NCBI GenBank assembly: GCA_049999805.1
Contig: JBNGIO010002948.1
Coordinates: 1-47,482, forward strand
Direction of reading: 5' to 3'
Origin: Folioceros fuciformis
Taxonomy: Eukaryota > Anthocerotophyta > Anthocerotopsida > Anthocerotales
Length of the DNA stretch: 47,482 nt
The notes under the pieces were generated by a model. That model made no database searches. It worked only from the letters and a program-made list of their open reading frames with translations, and was not told where the DNA came from. Both the position numbers and the translations under genes were made by a program. Positions 10,891 through 21,600 of this stretch are shown in pieces (within the stretch, counting starts at the first letter, position 1; every line of letters begins with the position of its first letter).

Positions 10891-11090
10891 CCTCGTCGTC
10901 CAGCGCGCTTTCTGCTCCTCAGAACGTTTTTTTTGAACCGGAGGTAGTCTCGAGACGTCTCAAACGCTGGGTTGGAGCACCCGGGTGCTCCAACAAATTC
11001 CCTGAAAATGACCCCCTTTTCCAACCAGCACTTTAGGAGCAGGCCGGTTTGCAGTTGCAGAGAGCTTATCCTTTAGCAGCGCCAGAAACA
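10891..11090. promoter_or_regulatory. compact divergent promoter between CAP-H2 and bZIP
   Basis: Only 200 bp separate the two start codons, so both 5' leaders and core promoters must share this stretch. It contains two TCTCGAGACGTCTC-like palindromic bases around 10950-10961 (CGAGACGTCTC includes GACGTC, a C-box/ACGT-core element typical of bZIP binding). No TATA box is obvious. Confidence 0.55.
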
Positions 11091-11951
11091 ATGGAGGGGC
11101 CGGGGCCTGGGCCGGGGTCGGGGCCGGGGCCTGGGCCGGGGTCGGGGCCGGGTTCGGGAACAGGATCAGGGCAGGCGCTGGGAAGTTGCGGCGGCGGCGG
11201 CAGTGTCGGCGCCAGCAACAGCACGAGCAATGGTGGTAGCGGCAAGAGCAAGGCGATGCGGCGGGAGCCATCGGTGGAGGATCTCTTCGCTCCCATGTGG
11301 CGCCTGGATGTGCACTCCACCAAGCCGGCATCCGAGGATGCGGATTCTAATCGAGAGCCGGAGCCGGAAAGTTGTGTTGCAACCTCGATTCCGATTCCCA
11401 GGGCCAGAGGCCGTAGCGGGAGCGGTGGGAGCAGCTCGGCCACTTCATCTCACTCTTGGCCTTCCTCCACCTCCTCCGGGATCGCAGATGTGAGGTCTGT
11501 AGGAGGCGCGGCACCCGCGTCCGGAGCTGGATCTGCACTCTGCGTAGGAGGACATGAGGGATTGGCGCCAGCTCAGACGGCTGCGCTCTCCAATTCCGCT
11601 TCCGACGATGATCAGGTGGCCGTGGACGAGAGGAAGCAGCGGCGGATGCTGTCGAACCGAGAGTCCGCGCGCCGGTCCCGGCTGCGGAAGCAACAGCACC
11701 TGGACGAGCTGCGGGCGCAGGTGGCGCATCTGCGAGGCGAGAACAATCAGATTATGAGCAAGTTCACTCTGGCCACGCAGCACTACGCGCAGATCAGCGA
11801 GGAGAATCGGGTGCTGCGCTCGCACGCCATGGACCTCAGCCGCCAGCTCCAGCGGCTGCATCACGCTGCGGTGGCGCACAACGCGGCGGCTGGATTCCTC
11901 AGTGTGGCAGGGAGTTCTACAGTAGAGACACCTGCCGCGACTACTCCCTAG
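11091..11951 (+). CDS. bZIP transcription factor, group S-like
   Basis: Single-exon 286-aa protein; the ATG at 11091 has a good context (AACAATGG), and no ATG lies in frame further upstream. Residues 2-25 are a Gly-Pro-Ser repeat, followed by a Ser/Gly-rich region. The bZIP domain lies near residues 177-240. Its basic region is ERKQRRMLSNRESARRSRLR with the invariant N..SARRSR, followed by a zipper with heptad Leu/Ile/Val positions (HLDELRAQVAHL, then QISEENRVLRSHAMDL). Intronlessness and the KRMxSNRESARRSR type place it near plant group S (bZIP11/53-like). Land-plant S1 genes carry a sucrose-sensing uORF in a long leader; the 200-bp upstream space leaves little room for one, and I did not find it. 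The upstream ACGT palindrome could allow autoregulation (inference). Confidence 0.92.
   Translation: MEGPGPGPGSGPGPGPGSGPGSGTGSGQALGSCGGGGSVGASNSTSNGGSGKSKAMRREPSVEDLFAPMWRLDVHSTKPASEDADSNREPEPESCVATSIPIPRARGRSGSGGSSSATSSHSWPSSTSSGIADVRSVGGAAPASGAGSALCVGGHEGLAPAQTAALSNSASDDDQVAVDERKQRRMLSNRESARRSRLRKQQHLDELRAQVAHLRGENNQIMSKFTLATQHYAQISEENRVLRSHAMDLSRQLQRLHHAAVAHNAAAGFLSVAGSSTVETPAATTP
11094..11160 (+). repeat. 24-bp GC-rich coding tandem repeat (Gly-Pro-Ser)
   Basis: The unit GGGGCCTGGGCCGGGGTC plus GGGGCC occurs twice or more in tandem inside the bZIP coding region. It encodes GPGPGPGS-type repeats at the extreme N-terminus. A slippage-prone, low-complexity stretch. Confidence 0.8.
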
Positions 11952-12219
11952 CTTTCTCCAACATTCATGTACATAACATTCTTCCTTCTTCCTGACGCAG
12001 GTAACACCTTTCCTCCTTTTAATCTCTTTTATTTCGTTGGTAGAGCTTTCAGACGGCTATCCCACAATGAACAACAACCGAGCCTCTGTAATTACTAGGC
12101 GGGCTCGTGGGTTATTTCACCCAACCCGTGCCACAAAAATGGATTTGACAATGCCTTCCTAGGCTCACGAACAATTGTATTTCCCACCTCCATGTCCATG
12201 CTCGTAGTCATGTCACCTC

Positions 12220-14723
12220 CTACTGATGATCCGCACCTACTGCCTCTTTCACCGATTTGAATCCGTCCCGTTCAAGACAACGAACCAACTCTGCCTGCAG
12301 CAAAAGGGATTAATACTCAACCACATTCCAATGGCAACAATCGCGGCTACAGCACCTGACAGCTTAAATCACGTTTGAATACCTTTATCCGGGGCACAAT
12401 GGCAGGCCCTTCGTAGGCGAAGGCGGTATACAGCTGCACTAGCGAGGCACCCGCCCGTATCTTCAGGTAGACATCCTCGCCACTGTTGGACACGACAACA
12501 CTTGGTCGCACAGTTTGGTACAAACAATCCAGCACACATGGACATTTTTTCGCAACAACCTGCGTACCTGCTGACGCCTCCACATCCAACCAGTGGGATT
12601 CTACCCTGCAATATAGTAACGCAATTCATTCGCGAGAAAGACCAAAGCCCATCACCTACTCATTCCCACTGAAGAAACAAACGACGGCTACCGTGGATAA
12701 GCACACACCCGGGTCAGGCTGTACATCTCCCTCAGGACCTCGGTTGACAGGTTAAACAGGGGTTTTCCACTCAGTCCTCCGGTTTCGTCGGCATTCATGA
12801 CACCAAGAACAGCATCTGGCCTGGAGACTGTTGTGTTGCCAATCATCTGGAAAACAGACACAACGCAAAAAATTCGGACATATCGTGCGAGAGCAAGAGC
12901 CTCTGGAATTGAAGAGGCTTCAAATAACTTACCAGCCCATCCAACCTTAAACTCAAAGCGACCTGCAAGGTGGAGAAGGGTATTAGCGGACGTTTGAAAC
13001 CTTCAATCCAGAGGAGAAGTCCAACGAAAAGCTCAGCCATCAGATCACCTGAGCTATGTCTGCCAAGTCCTGGTTCGATAAATCCGGAGCAATCTTCACT
13101 AGTAATGGAGGGGGGCCCTCCTCCCCCCATTGCATCTCATCTCGAGCAGCCAGAACCTGGAACAAATTGCCAATTATGGCTGCCTTCTTTCACGACATGC
13201 AATCATGACATGATCTTGCACGGGAACGTACCTTTTTTATAAGGTCTTTCAGCTGCTTCCTACCTTGTAATTTTCGCAAGCCTGGAGTATTAGGAGAAGA
13301 AACGTTTATCACCTACATGACAGACAGGCTCTCCTAAGGTGTCCATCAAATACAGCGCCCCCAGAAAACAATCGAGAGGGTGCTGCTGCAGCTGAATCAT
13401 CATTGAGGTCCTATGACAAGACATGCAGTACAAGGACCAAACAAGGCAAGCGTGGCAACCAACTGACCAGGTAATCTGCATATTGCGACAGTGTGTGGAC
13501 CCCTTGCACATAATCAGCAGAAGCATCGTCGCTCGTTTTATTTTTCCCCAAATTGACTCCAAGGATCCCTGGTCCAGCTTTGCCACCATGTCTATTTCGC
13601 TCTAAACTCCCAGAATTCGTCGCACGAACAGTTTCTGCCATTCGTCTCTTTCCGTGCTGCGCCCCTAACCTCTTGGCTACAGCCACTATCCCCTCGCTAT
13701 TAAAACCATACCTGTTGATAATAGCCCTGTTCTCGGAAGCAGAATGCACATACCCGCATCAGTAACCAGGACGAGGTCTCACCACGCTAGTGGACTAAAT
13801 TGAAAGTCTCCCGGTAAACATCATTACCCTTGTTCATGCAATCTGAAAACACGTGGCCTTGGGTTGCCATCCTGCGGTACAGGTGTCACCGAGCCCACTT
13901 CTACAAAACCAAACCCAAGGCCAAGCAAGCCTTCCACAGCTTGAGCGTCCTTGTCAAACCCGGCTGCAAGGCCAATGGGATTGGCAAATACGCGCCCCCA
14001 TACGTCAACCTCAAGTGCAGGCGGGTCAGGCCTAGATTCCCTGGGAACTAGACCATGTGCAGCAGCCCAGATGGCCACTCGATGGGCATCTTCTGGATCC
14101 AGCAGTCTGAAAAGCGGATTGACTACGTTGCATGCTTTGAAGGCCCAAGAGCTGCACAGAACAAGGTGGAGCAAATCGCTGAGTCCACCAAGCGACCCAC
14201 ATTCAGGCATACCTGATTACAGAAAACCAAATACCAAGCCACGGGCCGTAACAACAGCTGACAGAGATTAGTCCGGAACCTGATCGTGGCCTCGTCCTTA
14301 GTGCCCACGTATGCTCCAGCACCTATCACCGACCCCAGAAATGTGCCTGTCAACAAGCGTCTCTGTACGAATGCCAGGGTGCAGGCAAATTAGAAGCCAC
14401 TATGCCAACCCTAAAACCCTAAACCCTAGCTTCTCTCTCGAGCGCAAATGCAATGCGATGCCATGCAAAACCACGACATCGACGAACGAAACAAATGACA
14501 CGAGACTCCAATCCCCCGCCTTCAGCCAGAGCATCGTACCCACCCAAGTGAGACGCAATTTCGGAGGCAGATTAGGTCTGCGAGGCTGCGCGGCGCTGTG
14601 AATGCCGGAAGTGGAGCAGGAAGCCGAGCCTTGCCCCCAGGAGCGCGGTGCCATGGTGGAAGCATCCTCCAGAGCCGAGCGGACCAGAGCGCGCAGCCGC
14701 CAGCCCGCTCTTGGGTGCGTCAT
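12220..14723 (-). CDS. PYRD: dihydroorotate dehydrogenase (quinone), mitochondrial
   Basis: Class 2 DHODH, the fourth step of de novo pyrimidine synthesis: oxidises dihydroorotate to orotate and passes electrons to ubiquinone at the mitochondrial inner membrane. Eleven exons, continuous frame, 471 aa: 14544-14723, 14280-14362, 13828-14151, 13468-13726, 13232-13312, 13049-13156, 12933-12962 (30 nt), 12709-12846, 12568-12605, 12383-12482, 12220-12294. Order: Arg-rich presequence, single membrane helix ([17 protein letters not shown]), [57 protein letters not shown] with the catalytic Ser of class 2, [57 protein letters not shown]. The final exon ([14 protein letters not shown]) closes the family C-terminus. 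The length is normal for plants. Confidence 0.96.
14406..14429. repeat. interstitial plant-type telomere repeat / telo-box
   Basis: AACCCTAAAACCCTAAACCC then TAG: about three units of the plant telomere repeat CCCTAAA inside the first intron of the DHODH gene. Telo-boxes in first introns or promoters are common in plant growth genes. Confidence 0.7.
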
Positions 14724-15212
14724 GGTGAAGGGATCAAGCCACGAAGCAGGTGCGCGTGGGTGTGTCCGTACAAGTGCATGGTGGCCTCCAGGACTCAAGC
14801 ATACGCAGCCTTCTGCGCCTCCCACCGTTTCTCTACCTCGACTCCTAGCCTTGGAGGAGTCCGGAGCTGGATCGAACCACTCACTTCAGCCGGCGCGGAT
14901 TCACAGACAGACCTCACGGGAATACACGCACCCAAAGCAATGGTAGTGGGGCTGGTTTACTGTGGATTTTAACAAAACCTGCACAAAACAAGGCTACATA
15001 CTATCTAGTAGCATGTGTTGTACATACAGAAGTAGGGGCGAGGCGGGGCGGGGCGGGTCCCAACCAGCCTGTATCGCCGGCTCTCAAGCCAAGTGCCTTT
15101 CATGTCACAGCCGTCCTACTAGCGAAGGACGTGTCTTTTCCATCATTATGTTAAGTAAGTACCTAATACAATACATATTTAAAAACACACACACACACAC
15201 GTACAGAGAGCT
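14724..15212. other. intergenic region between the P450 and DHODH genes
   Basis: This is the 5' flank of DHODH and the 3' flank of the P450, both on the minus strand. It contains a G-rich GGGGC repeat near 15040-15058 and an (AC)n microsatellite of about nine units at 15184-15201. No reading frame looks real. Confidence 0.5.
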
Positions 15213-17459
15213 CTAGGAGGCTACTTTGAAGAGGCTACGGCGCTCGAGAGTAATGGGAAGGCCTTGGTTGAGGCACGCGATGGGCCACTGTTTGATTTTC
15301 TCGTCAGGATTCACCGGCTTCCATCTGCGGGAACAAGTCGTGACAGGCAAAGTCACGCGACCCCGTACAGAAAGCATTCTTGCACCTACAGACCAACACC
15401 AACACCAACACAACGATCGAAGGAGGAATTCATCGTTACGTGAAGGTGGTGACGAGGTGGTGCAAAAACACCAGCATCTCCTGCTTGGCGAACTCGCTGC
15501 CGGGGCAGCCTCTGGGGCCCATGCCGAAAGGGGAAAAGGAGGGCGCGGCTATGGGCTTCTCGAACCTGGACGGGTCGAACTGCTTGGGGTTTGGGTGCAC
15601 CTCAGGGTTGAGGTGCACGGACCTCCAGAACACCAGCACCCGCCATCCTCTGGGTATCAGCATGCCTGCAACATTGCAGACGAACATGTCAGGCGATGAA
15701 TGAACATGTCTCTCATGGCGATGCGCGCCCCGAGACCACTTGTGCCACACAAACACTAGCCTCCAGGTGGTTGGAGTAAGGAGGGGAGTGAAGAGGAGAG
15801 CAAAGGAAAGGAAAGGACAGGAAAGGTAAGGAGACCTTGGAACTCGAGATCCCTTCGAGCTTTCCGCATCACGAATGCTGCGGGCGTGGTGATTCTCATC
15901 GTTTCTTGGATCACCTGAAGAATCAATCTCGTCAGCTGAGAACCAGGTAGGAGGTCAGAGATGCACATGTCATGCTCACCAATACGAATGAAAGCGGGGC
16001 TCAATGACGTATGTCTGGAGCTCATGCATCATACATACCCGCCATGTGAGTTGCATCTTCTTGGTGTCCTCCCAAGTCACGTACTGGCGGCCCGCCAGCC
16101 TCATGTCCTCAGCGATGGCATCCTGCTCCGCCTGCACCACCCCAGCCAGCCATGGACGGCGTCACCACGATTTGCATGCAAAATTAGGGGTTACGAGTCG
16201 GCGAGGGATGTCCAGTTACTAGTACTACATACAGTACCTGAACTTGCTCCAGAATGTGGGGATAATCGGCCAGGAGCTTGACGACCCAGGTGAGGAAGAT
16301 CCCAGGCGCCCTGTGGCCTGCTCCCAGGAGCAAGAGCAGGTTGTCCAGGACCTCGCCGCTTCGAAGCTTCCTGGCCTGAGCCTCGTACCCTTCCACCACG
16401 TCCGCCTCCATGAGCGAGCTCAGCCCGTCCAGCCCATCGACTTGACCGGAGGCGTCGTGTCGCCGCCCCTTCCTCGCCTCGATCAGCTTGTGCGCGAACA
16501 GGTCCACCTTCTTCCGGGCCTGGAGCATGCAACGTGATTGTACGTGGTGAGAGTAACTTTCATGCATGCATGCGATGGGAATTCGTGTAACGGGAGCTGA
16601 GGTGAGGTCTGCGACGCTCGGGCCGGCGGCCGCTATAACTAGTCTCACATTCAAGGCCCTTCTGCGTCCCATGAAGGGGATGTTGACGGGCAGGCTCATG
16701 AGCCCGTTCTCCATGTCCGCAAATAGATGCAGCAGCTCCTCCACCTGCTCGTGGCTGTAGGATTGGTAATCGGAGCCGCAGGTGAATCGCAGCACCACTC
16801 GGAACGCGAACTGCAATGAATGAGGAATCCGGATCCATCCGCGGTCTCTTGAGCATGCTGGCACGACAGCGTCGGAAGGACGGGAATTTTGAATGGTGTC
16901 CATGGAACCGACGTACCTTGGTAGCCTCCTCTTCCATCACCACCTTCTCTTCCCAGGGTTTCATGCACGACAGCGCAGTCTGGGACACCGCGGTGCAGAA
17001 GCCTCGCATGGCCTCGGGGGCCAGCAGCTGGTGCTGCAGGAGCTTCCTGAGCGCGGTGTGGCGGGCTCCCGCGGGGATCATGGAGAGCGAGTCTCGGCCC
17101 AGGATATCGTTGGAGTAGATGGCTCTCAGGGCGTGGTGAGCTTGGGGCGTGGAGAGGCAGAAGGCAGAGGCGTCCATGGTGGTGGTCACCACGGCTGGCC
17201 CGCCGAACACATGGGTCGAGAACGTGTCCCCGTACTTTTGCGTGTGGCGGCTCAGGAAGTCGTCCACGTCCGAGAGAAGGAGGTCCAAGGTCTCTCCCAG
17301 CCAAGGAATGAACCATTTGCGGCCTGCCGGAGTCCGAAGCTTAGCAGATTGCGCCTTGCCAAGCCTCAGAGCAAGCATTTCGTACATGCCGCTCACCAGC
17401 AGGGCCATCACAACGCATCCTGAGAGCAACATCAGGTACATAGCCGCTAGAGCTTCCAT
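15213..17459 (-). CDS. cytochrome P450, CYP85-clan-like, atypical I-helix
   Basis: Predicted 498-aa protein in seven exons: 16917-17459, 16649-16810, 16238-16519, 16039-16131, 15836-15914, 15440-15665, 15213-15324; all phases agree. There is an N-terminal membrane anchor (residues about 7-33) and then IPWLGETLDLL, the hinge/GETL motif typical of the CYP85 clan. Later come TWEDTKKMQLTWR, ETMR (ExxR of helix K), a PRGW strand, FDPSRFEKP, and the haem loop FGMGPRGCPGSEFAKQE with the Cys ligand. CYP85-clan enzymes oxidise sterols, brassinosteroids, abscisic acid and terpenoids. The oxygen-activation site of helix I reads GAGHRAPGIF where (A/G)GX(D/E)T(T/S) is expected, so both the acid and the threonine are missing. 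Haem binding looks intact, so the protein may do unusual chemistry rather than be dead. Substrate unknown. Confidence 0.9.
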
Positions 17460-18660
17460 TTTCCTGCCTGTGGCCTATCTGCAACTCAAGTCTCAATCAG
17501 TGGTGGAGTCTGCTACACTCAGATGTGGACACTGCACCAAACCTCCTTGAGGGCATGCAGGTATGGAGCTACTCATATATATCTACCTATGTTCACATCT
17601 CTCAACATTCCGCAGCGGCTCGCACGCACACAGCGGATCAGCATCTCCACTTGGACCATGGAGGAGTTGTAGATGCGGAATTTGCAGGCAGCAAATCACC
17701 TCAGAGTCGCAACGACATTCGTCGATCGCCTTGAAGTTGTTTCAAGGCAGACAAATAGGACTGTTCCCGAGATATACCGCGCCCTTCGCACTGCTAATGC
17801 TACCTTCACTGGAACAGACTTCAGTGGATGAAACAGTGGAAACATCTGCGGGATGAGCTCCATCCATGTGTGAGGCGACATTAAACTCGATTGTGTGGAC
17901 CAGGTCCACACATGCAGCCGCGGACAGGAAGGCTTTGGAAAGATCGAGGTCGTGCACATGTTTCGATGTCGTATTTCTGGTGCAGTTTTATCTTCGCTTA
18001 TTCCATGTCTACAGCCAGATGCCTTGTCCGTTGCTGTGGGAGGGAATCTTTCATGCTCCTGTTCAACCTATTTTTTACGTGGTTCAAAGGTGAGAGATGC
18101 TTAACGCCCTGCTGCAGGCTGGCTCAAAGAGTGAAGGCGGGATGCCGATTGCCCAGCTGCTACTGCCTTGTGCAGGTTTATTAACATCAGCTACTCCATG
18201 TCTGCGAAATGCCTCCTCCGTATCTGTGCGGTGGTCACATGGGATCTTCCGCAGTCCTGTTTGATCTTCTCTTTCTTCACATGGTTCAAGGGTAAGGTAA
18301 GGTGCTCCAGGCGGTTATGTTGTGGGTCGGCTCCCAGCGCGTACATATATATACAGAGGTGGATAAGACTGTCCGCCTTCCTACCGCATTGATGCTACTG
18401 GCTTAGGAAGTTCTGGGGTAGAGCAAAACTTACCCTGGCCTGGGTTCTACCCTGAAACCAAGTGCTACATTTAAGAGCAAAGATCTGCATTTGGAGGGCA
18501 GACCACACTGGTACATGCAGCTCAGGACATGAGAGAAAATACCTCCTGAAGCATGCTGCTACCTCCCTCAGGAATTGAGGCTTCAGTAGGTGTCCACATT
18601 CGATTCAGGGCCTACAGAGGGAACAAAAGAGCTAACTAACGTTAACAGGTTTGGATACTC
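17460..18660. other. intergenic region with a diverged internal duplication
   Basis: No gene recognised. Two segments, about 17980-18125 and 18170-18340, are related. In one frame they read SFIFAYSMSTARCLVRCCG...FFTWFKGE and RFINISYSMSAKCLLRICA...SFFTWFKGK. Both lack a start, a credible extension or a known motif, so I treat this as a diverged tandem duplication of unknown origin that may or may not have been coding. Two candidate terminal exons for the upstream gene A may also lie at about 18520-18600. Confidence 0.4.
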
Positions 18661-21600
18661 TTATTCCTCTGACGCAGCGTGGCATAGCGAAAAACATGTC
18701 TTAGACCGACTCACCCGCACATAGTTGTCCTTGTCATACTCGTAAGATATGGTTGAGGTTTCCTCCTCACCAGCAACCTGCCCCAAGGTTGACCGCCTCC
18801 TTCTAGAGACAGGCGCAGCAGCTTGGGCTTCATCCCACTGGACGAGGCTCTCCAGTCTACAAGACCGGATAATTTGATCGAAATCACGACACACGTTGGA
18901 GTTGGTGTTTCACTATCATTACAGGAATCCAGATAGAGACAAAGGGAAAGCGAACGTACTTGCATGACACACGCTTCTGTAGCAAGTGTACAAGTTCAGG
19001 GCCAGAGAGGTCAGGTCCTTCAGCAGCATCTGCTACGTGCTGCGCATAGTTGAGGATGCGTTCAGGGTTGCTGAAGCTTGGTGCTCTCTCTGCATCAGGC
19101 TTCCATATCGGATTGTACGTCTGCACATGTGCACAAGGTACGTGACTTGAGTGGATTAGGTCCCGAATCCTTCAATCCACTCCCTGAACGCAAGAGGGAC
19201 AAACTACTCATTTACGAAGAAAGCACGAGAGTCTGCAGGGATTGATTGACACAAGGGCATATACGGAGAAGAGATACTGCGGAAGCAATCACCCGTATCT
19301 CCTTGAAGTCATCCTGTTCACCTTCGTTCTGCCCCAGTGCAAGCTTGAGCTTGCGGAAGTACCGCTGCTTGCCCCACACGAAAATACCGACACTCATGCC
19401 AAGAAAACCTAGAGATCCGATAAGCCCTCCGCATAGCCTGCGCACCGCTGTTCAACACAACACTTCACATCACGATCAACACTGCAGGCTTCGCAAACAA
19501 GAAGGGGGACGGGGCATGACAAACTTGGTGACGCCGTCGCAACATAGGGAACAACTTCCACAGATGCCTCGGCCGATAGAGGATAGGGTACATCACTATC
19601 ACACGCACCATAGCAGCCGAAGTTGCCCATGTCACTCACAGAAATATGCAGGACATAGGTAATTCCCGCTGTACCCTGTGCATCGAGTACCAAACGGTCA
19701 GCAAGCGTGCCAAACCAAGGCACCTAGCAAACTTGTGTGTCCAACAGCACGTTCCACAACAAATGCTCACATTGGGCTGAAACTGCATGGCAGCCAGGGC
19801 CGCATTGCAGACTGCCACCGGTGCCTTGAATATAAAGCCAGCACTTCCGAAGCTCACCACTTTGGACAGCTCTCGCTGCATATGATGGAACTTCGAAACA
19901 TCCGATTGCCGAGATTTAAGAGACTCGGCATTCTCTGCACCAATGGTGTAGTTGGTCCCCATTGGCAAGGATATCGTCAATACTCCACCTTCTATTCGCA
20001 AAGTAACCTCAAGTTGGAGCAGATGACCATCCGCTGCACGATCAGAACACGACACTCTTAGCCTAAAGGCACAAAACCATTCACAAATCTAGGCAGTCTA
20101 TACAAAACAAGTCGCAGCTGAAAGGGGAATCTTCTTGTACATTCAAAATCGCAAGAACCCTCATCCAGAAGTGGAATTCACCTCGAAAATCACTGCTGTC
20201 GGGATCTCCGACAACAATTGCCGGTACAACTAGGCCCTTATTAGTAGCGATCTTCACTTGATCTGGCGTATCAATGAAAGGTGGGTCATTGTAGGGGTCC
20301 AGCTGCGCAATACAACTCTGTGAATCCTCATGTCCTTTTCCATCCGACACAGTCACCACAACCGTATCATTCCCATTGAAATGCTGCTCCCTGCACTCAG
20401 ACCAGGGCAACAAATGACGACCTCAAACCGAGACTCAACTACACGTAGAATAGTGCAAGGAACGAAATTCCAGGACTGTAATGCAACAAGACCATCTTCC
20501 AAACAACTTTTCACTTTCATACGATCATCAGCGAATAAATGCTACCATCACAGACAATAGTTTGGATTCCTAGATATCCACATGGAGATGTCCCCTTTGG
20601 CAGACCAACACCGATGATCATGAATCGGAAAGGGGCGTCATTGAAGCCACACGCAGCCCTGAATGACCCTGGTTTGTGACGTCATACCCTTCATAGAGTA
20701 GCGCCGCAAGAGCTTGGTTCGCAAGACTGGTTGTGCCTGAAAAATGGACGTCTCCGGGGTGAGAGGGATCCGTAGGTAAGATTGTGAATCCGGTTATCCC
20801 CATATAGACGCGTGATGGAAGGATAAAGCTTCCATGTTTGGCGGAAACCTTTACAGTAACTGGTGTAGTTAGATTGAACGAGCTCACTTCAAAGACCAAG
20901 CTCCCACTGCAATCCTCTACCACATCCACACACATGTAATCAGCTCGCATCAGGCAACCAGTTCGGAGTACTCTGCCAAAGCACAATGGATACAGCAAGG
21001 GCACAGATCTGAGAGATGAGTCCAACCTCTGGCAAGGCATAACGGCTCCCTCCAGGCCTGTGATTAGACCTGGGGACGAAGACACATGCGGATAATCCAA
21101 AATCGACGACCCATTTACTGGGTGGTACATAGAGATACTCTCATCAGTACGCAGTCATCTTCATGCACTCGGAAAGCCGGATTCAAAAGAGTCAAGGGAC
21201 TTACTGTCACTAACGATCACTGCAAATGGGCTGCCAATAATCACTTGGTTATGGTAACTGAGTGAAATGTTGTAGTTCCCAGTGTGCACAGGCTTGTAGA
21301 ACATAATATACTTCCCCACACCCATGTGAACAAACGCTTGCTTATCTGCACTACCTGGTCCGCTTATATCAAAGCCTATGAGATTGGCGTCAGCAAGTGT
21401 GGGATTGCCAAATTCATCGCTGAGAAATACATCGATCTCGTCCCAGTATCTGATAGATGCTTTACGAGACAGACCTACTCCACTGGCGGACGACAAGGAG
21501 GCACTTGGTGTTCCTGCATTCACGTCACCACGAAAAGAGTTTAGCGCCCAACCAACAATCGGCCTGCGGCAGTCCGAGAAAACGTTTCAAGGTCCATGCC

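Noticed and set aside
11049-11090. Upstream extension of the bZIP frame
   Set aside because: The extended frame would begin with TTG, not ATG. The first ATG is at 11091 with a good context.
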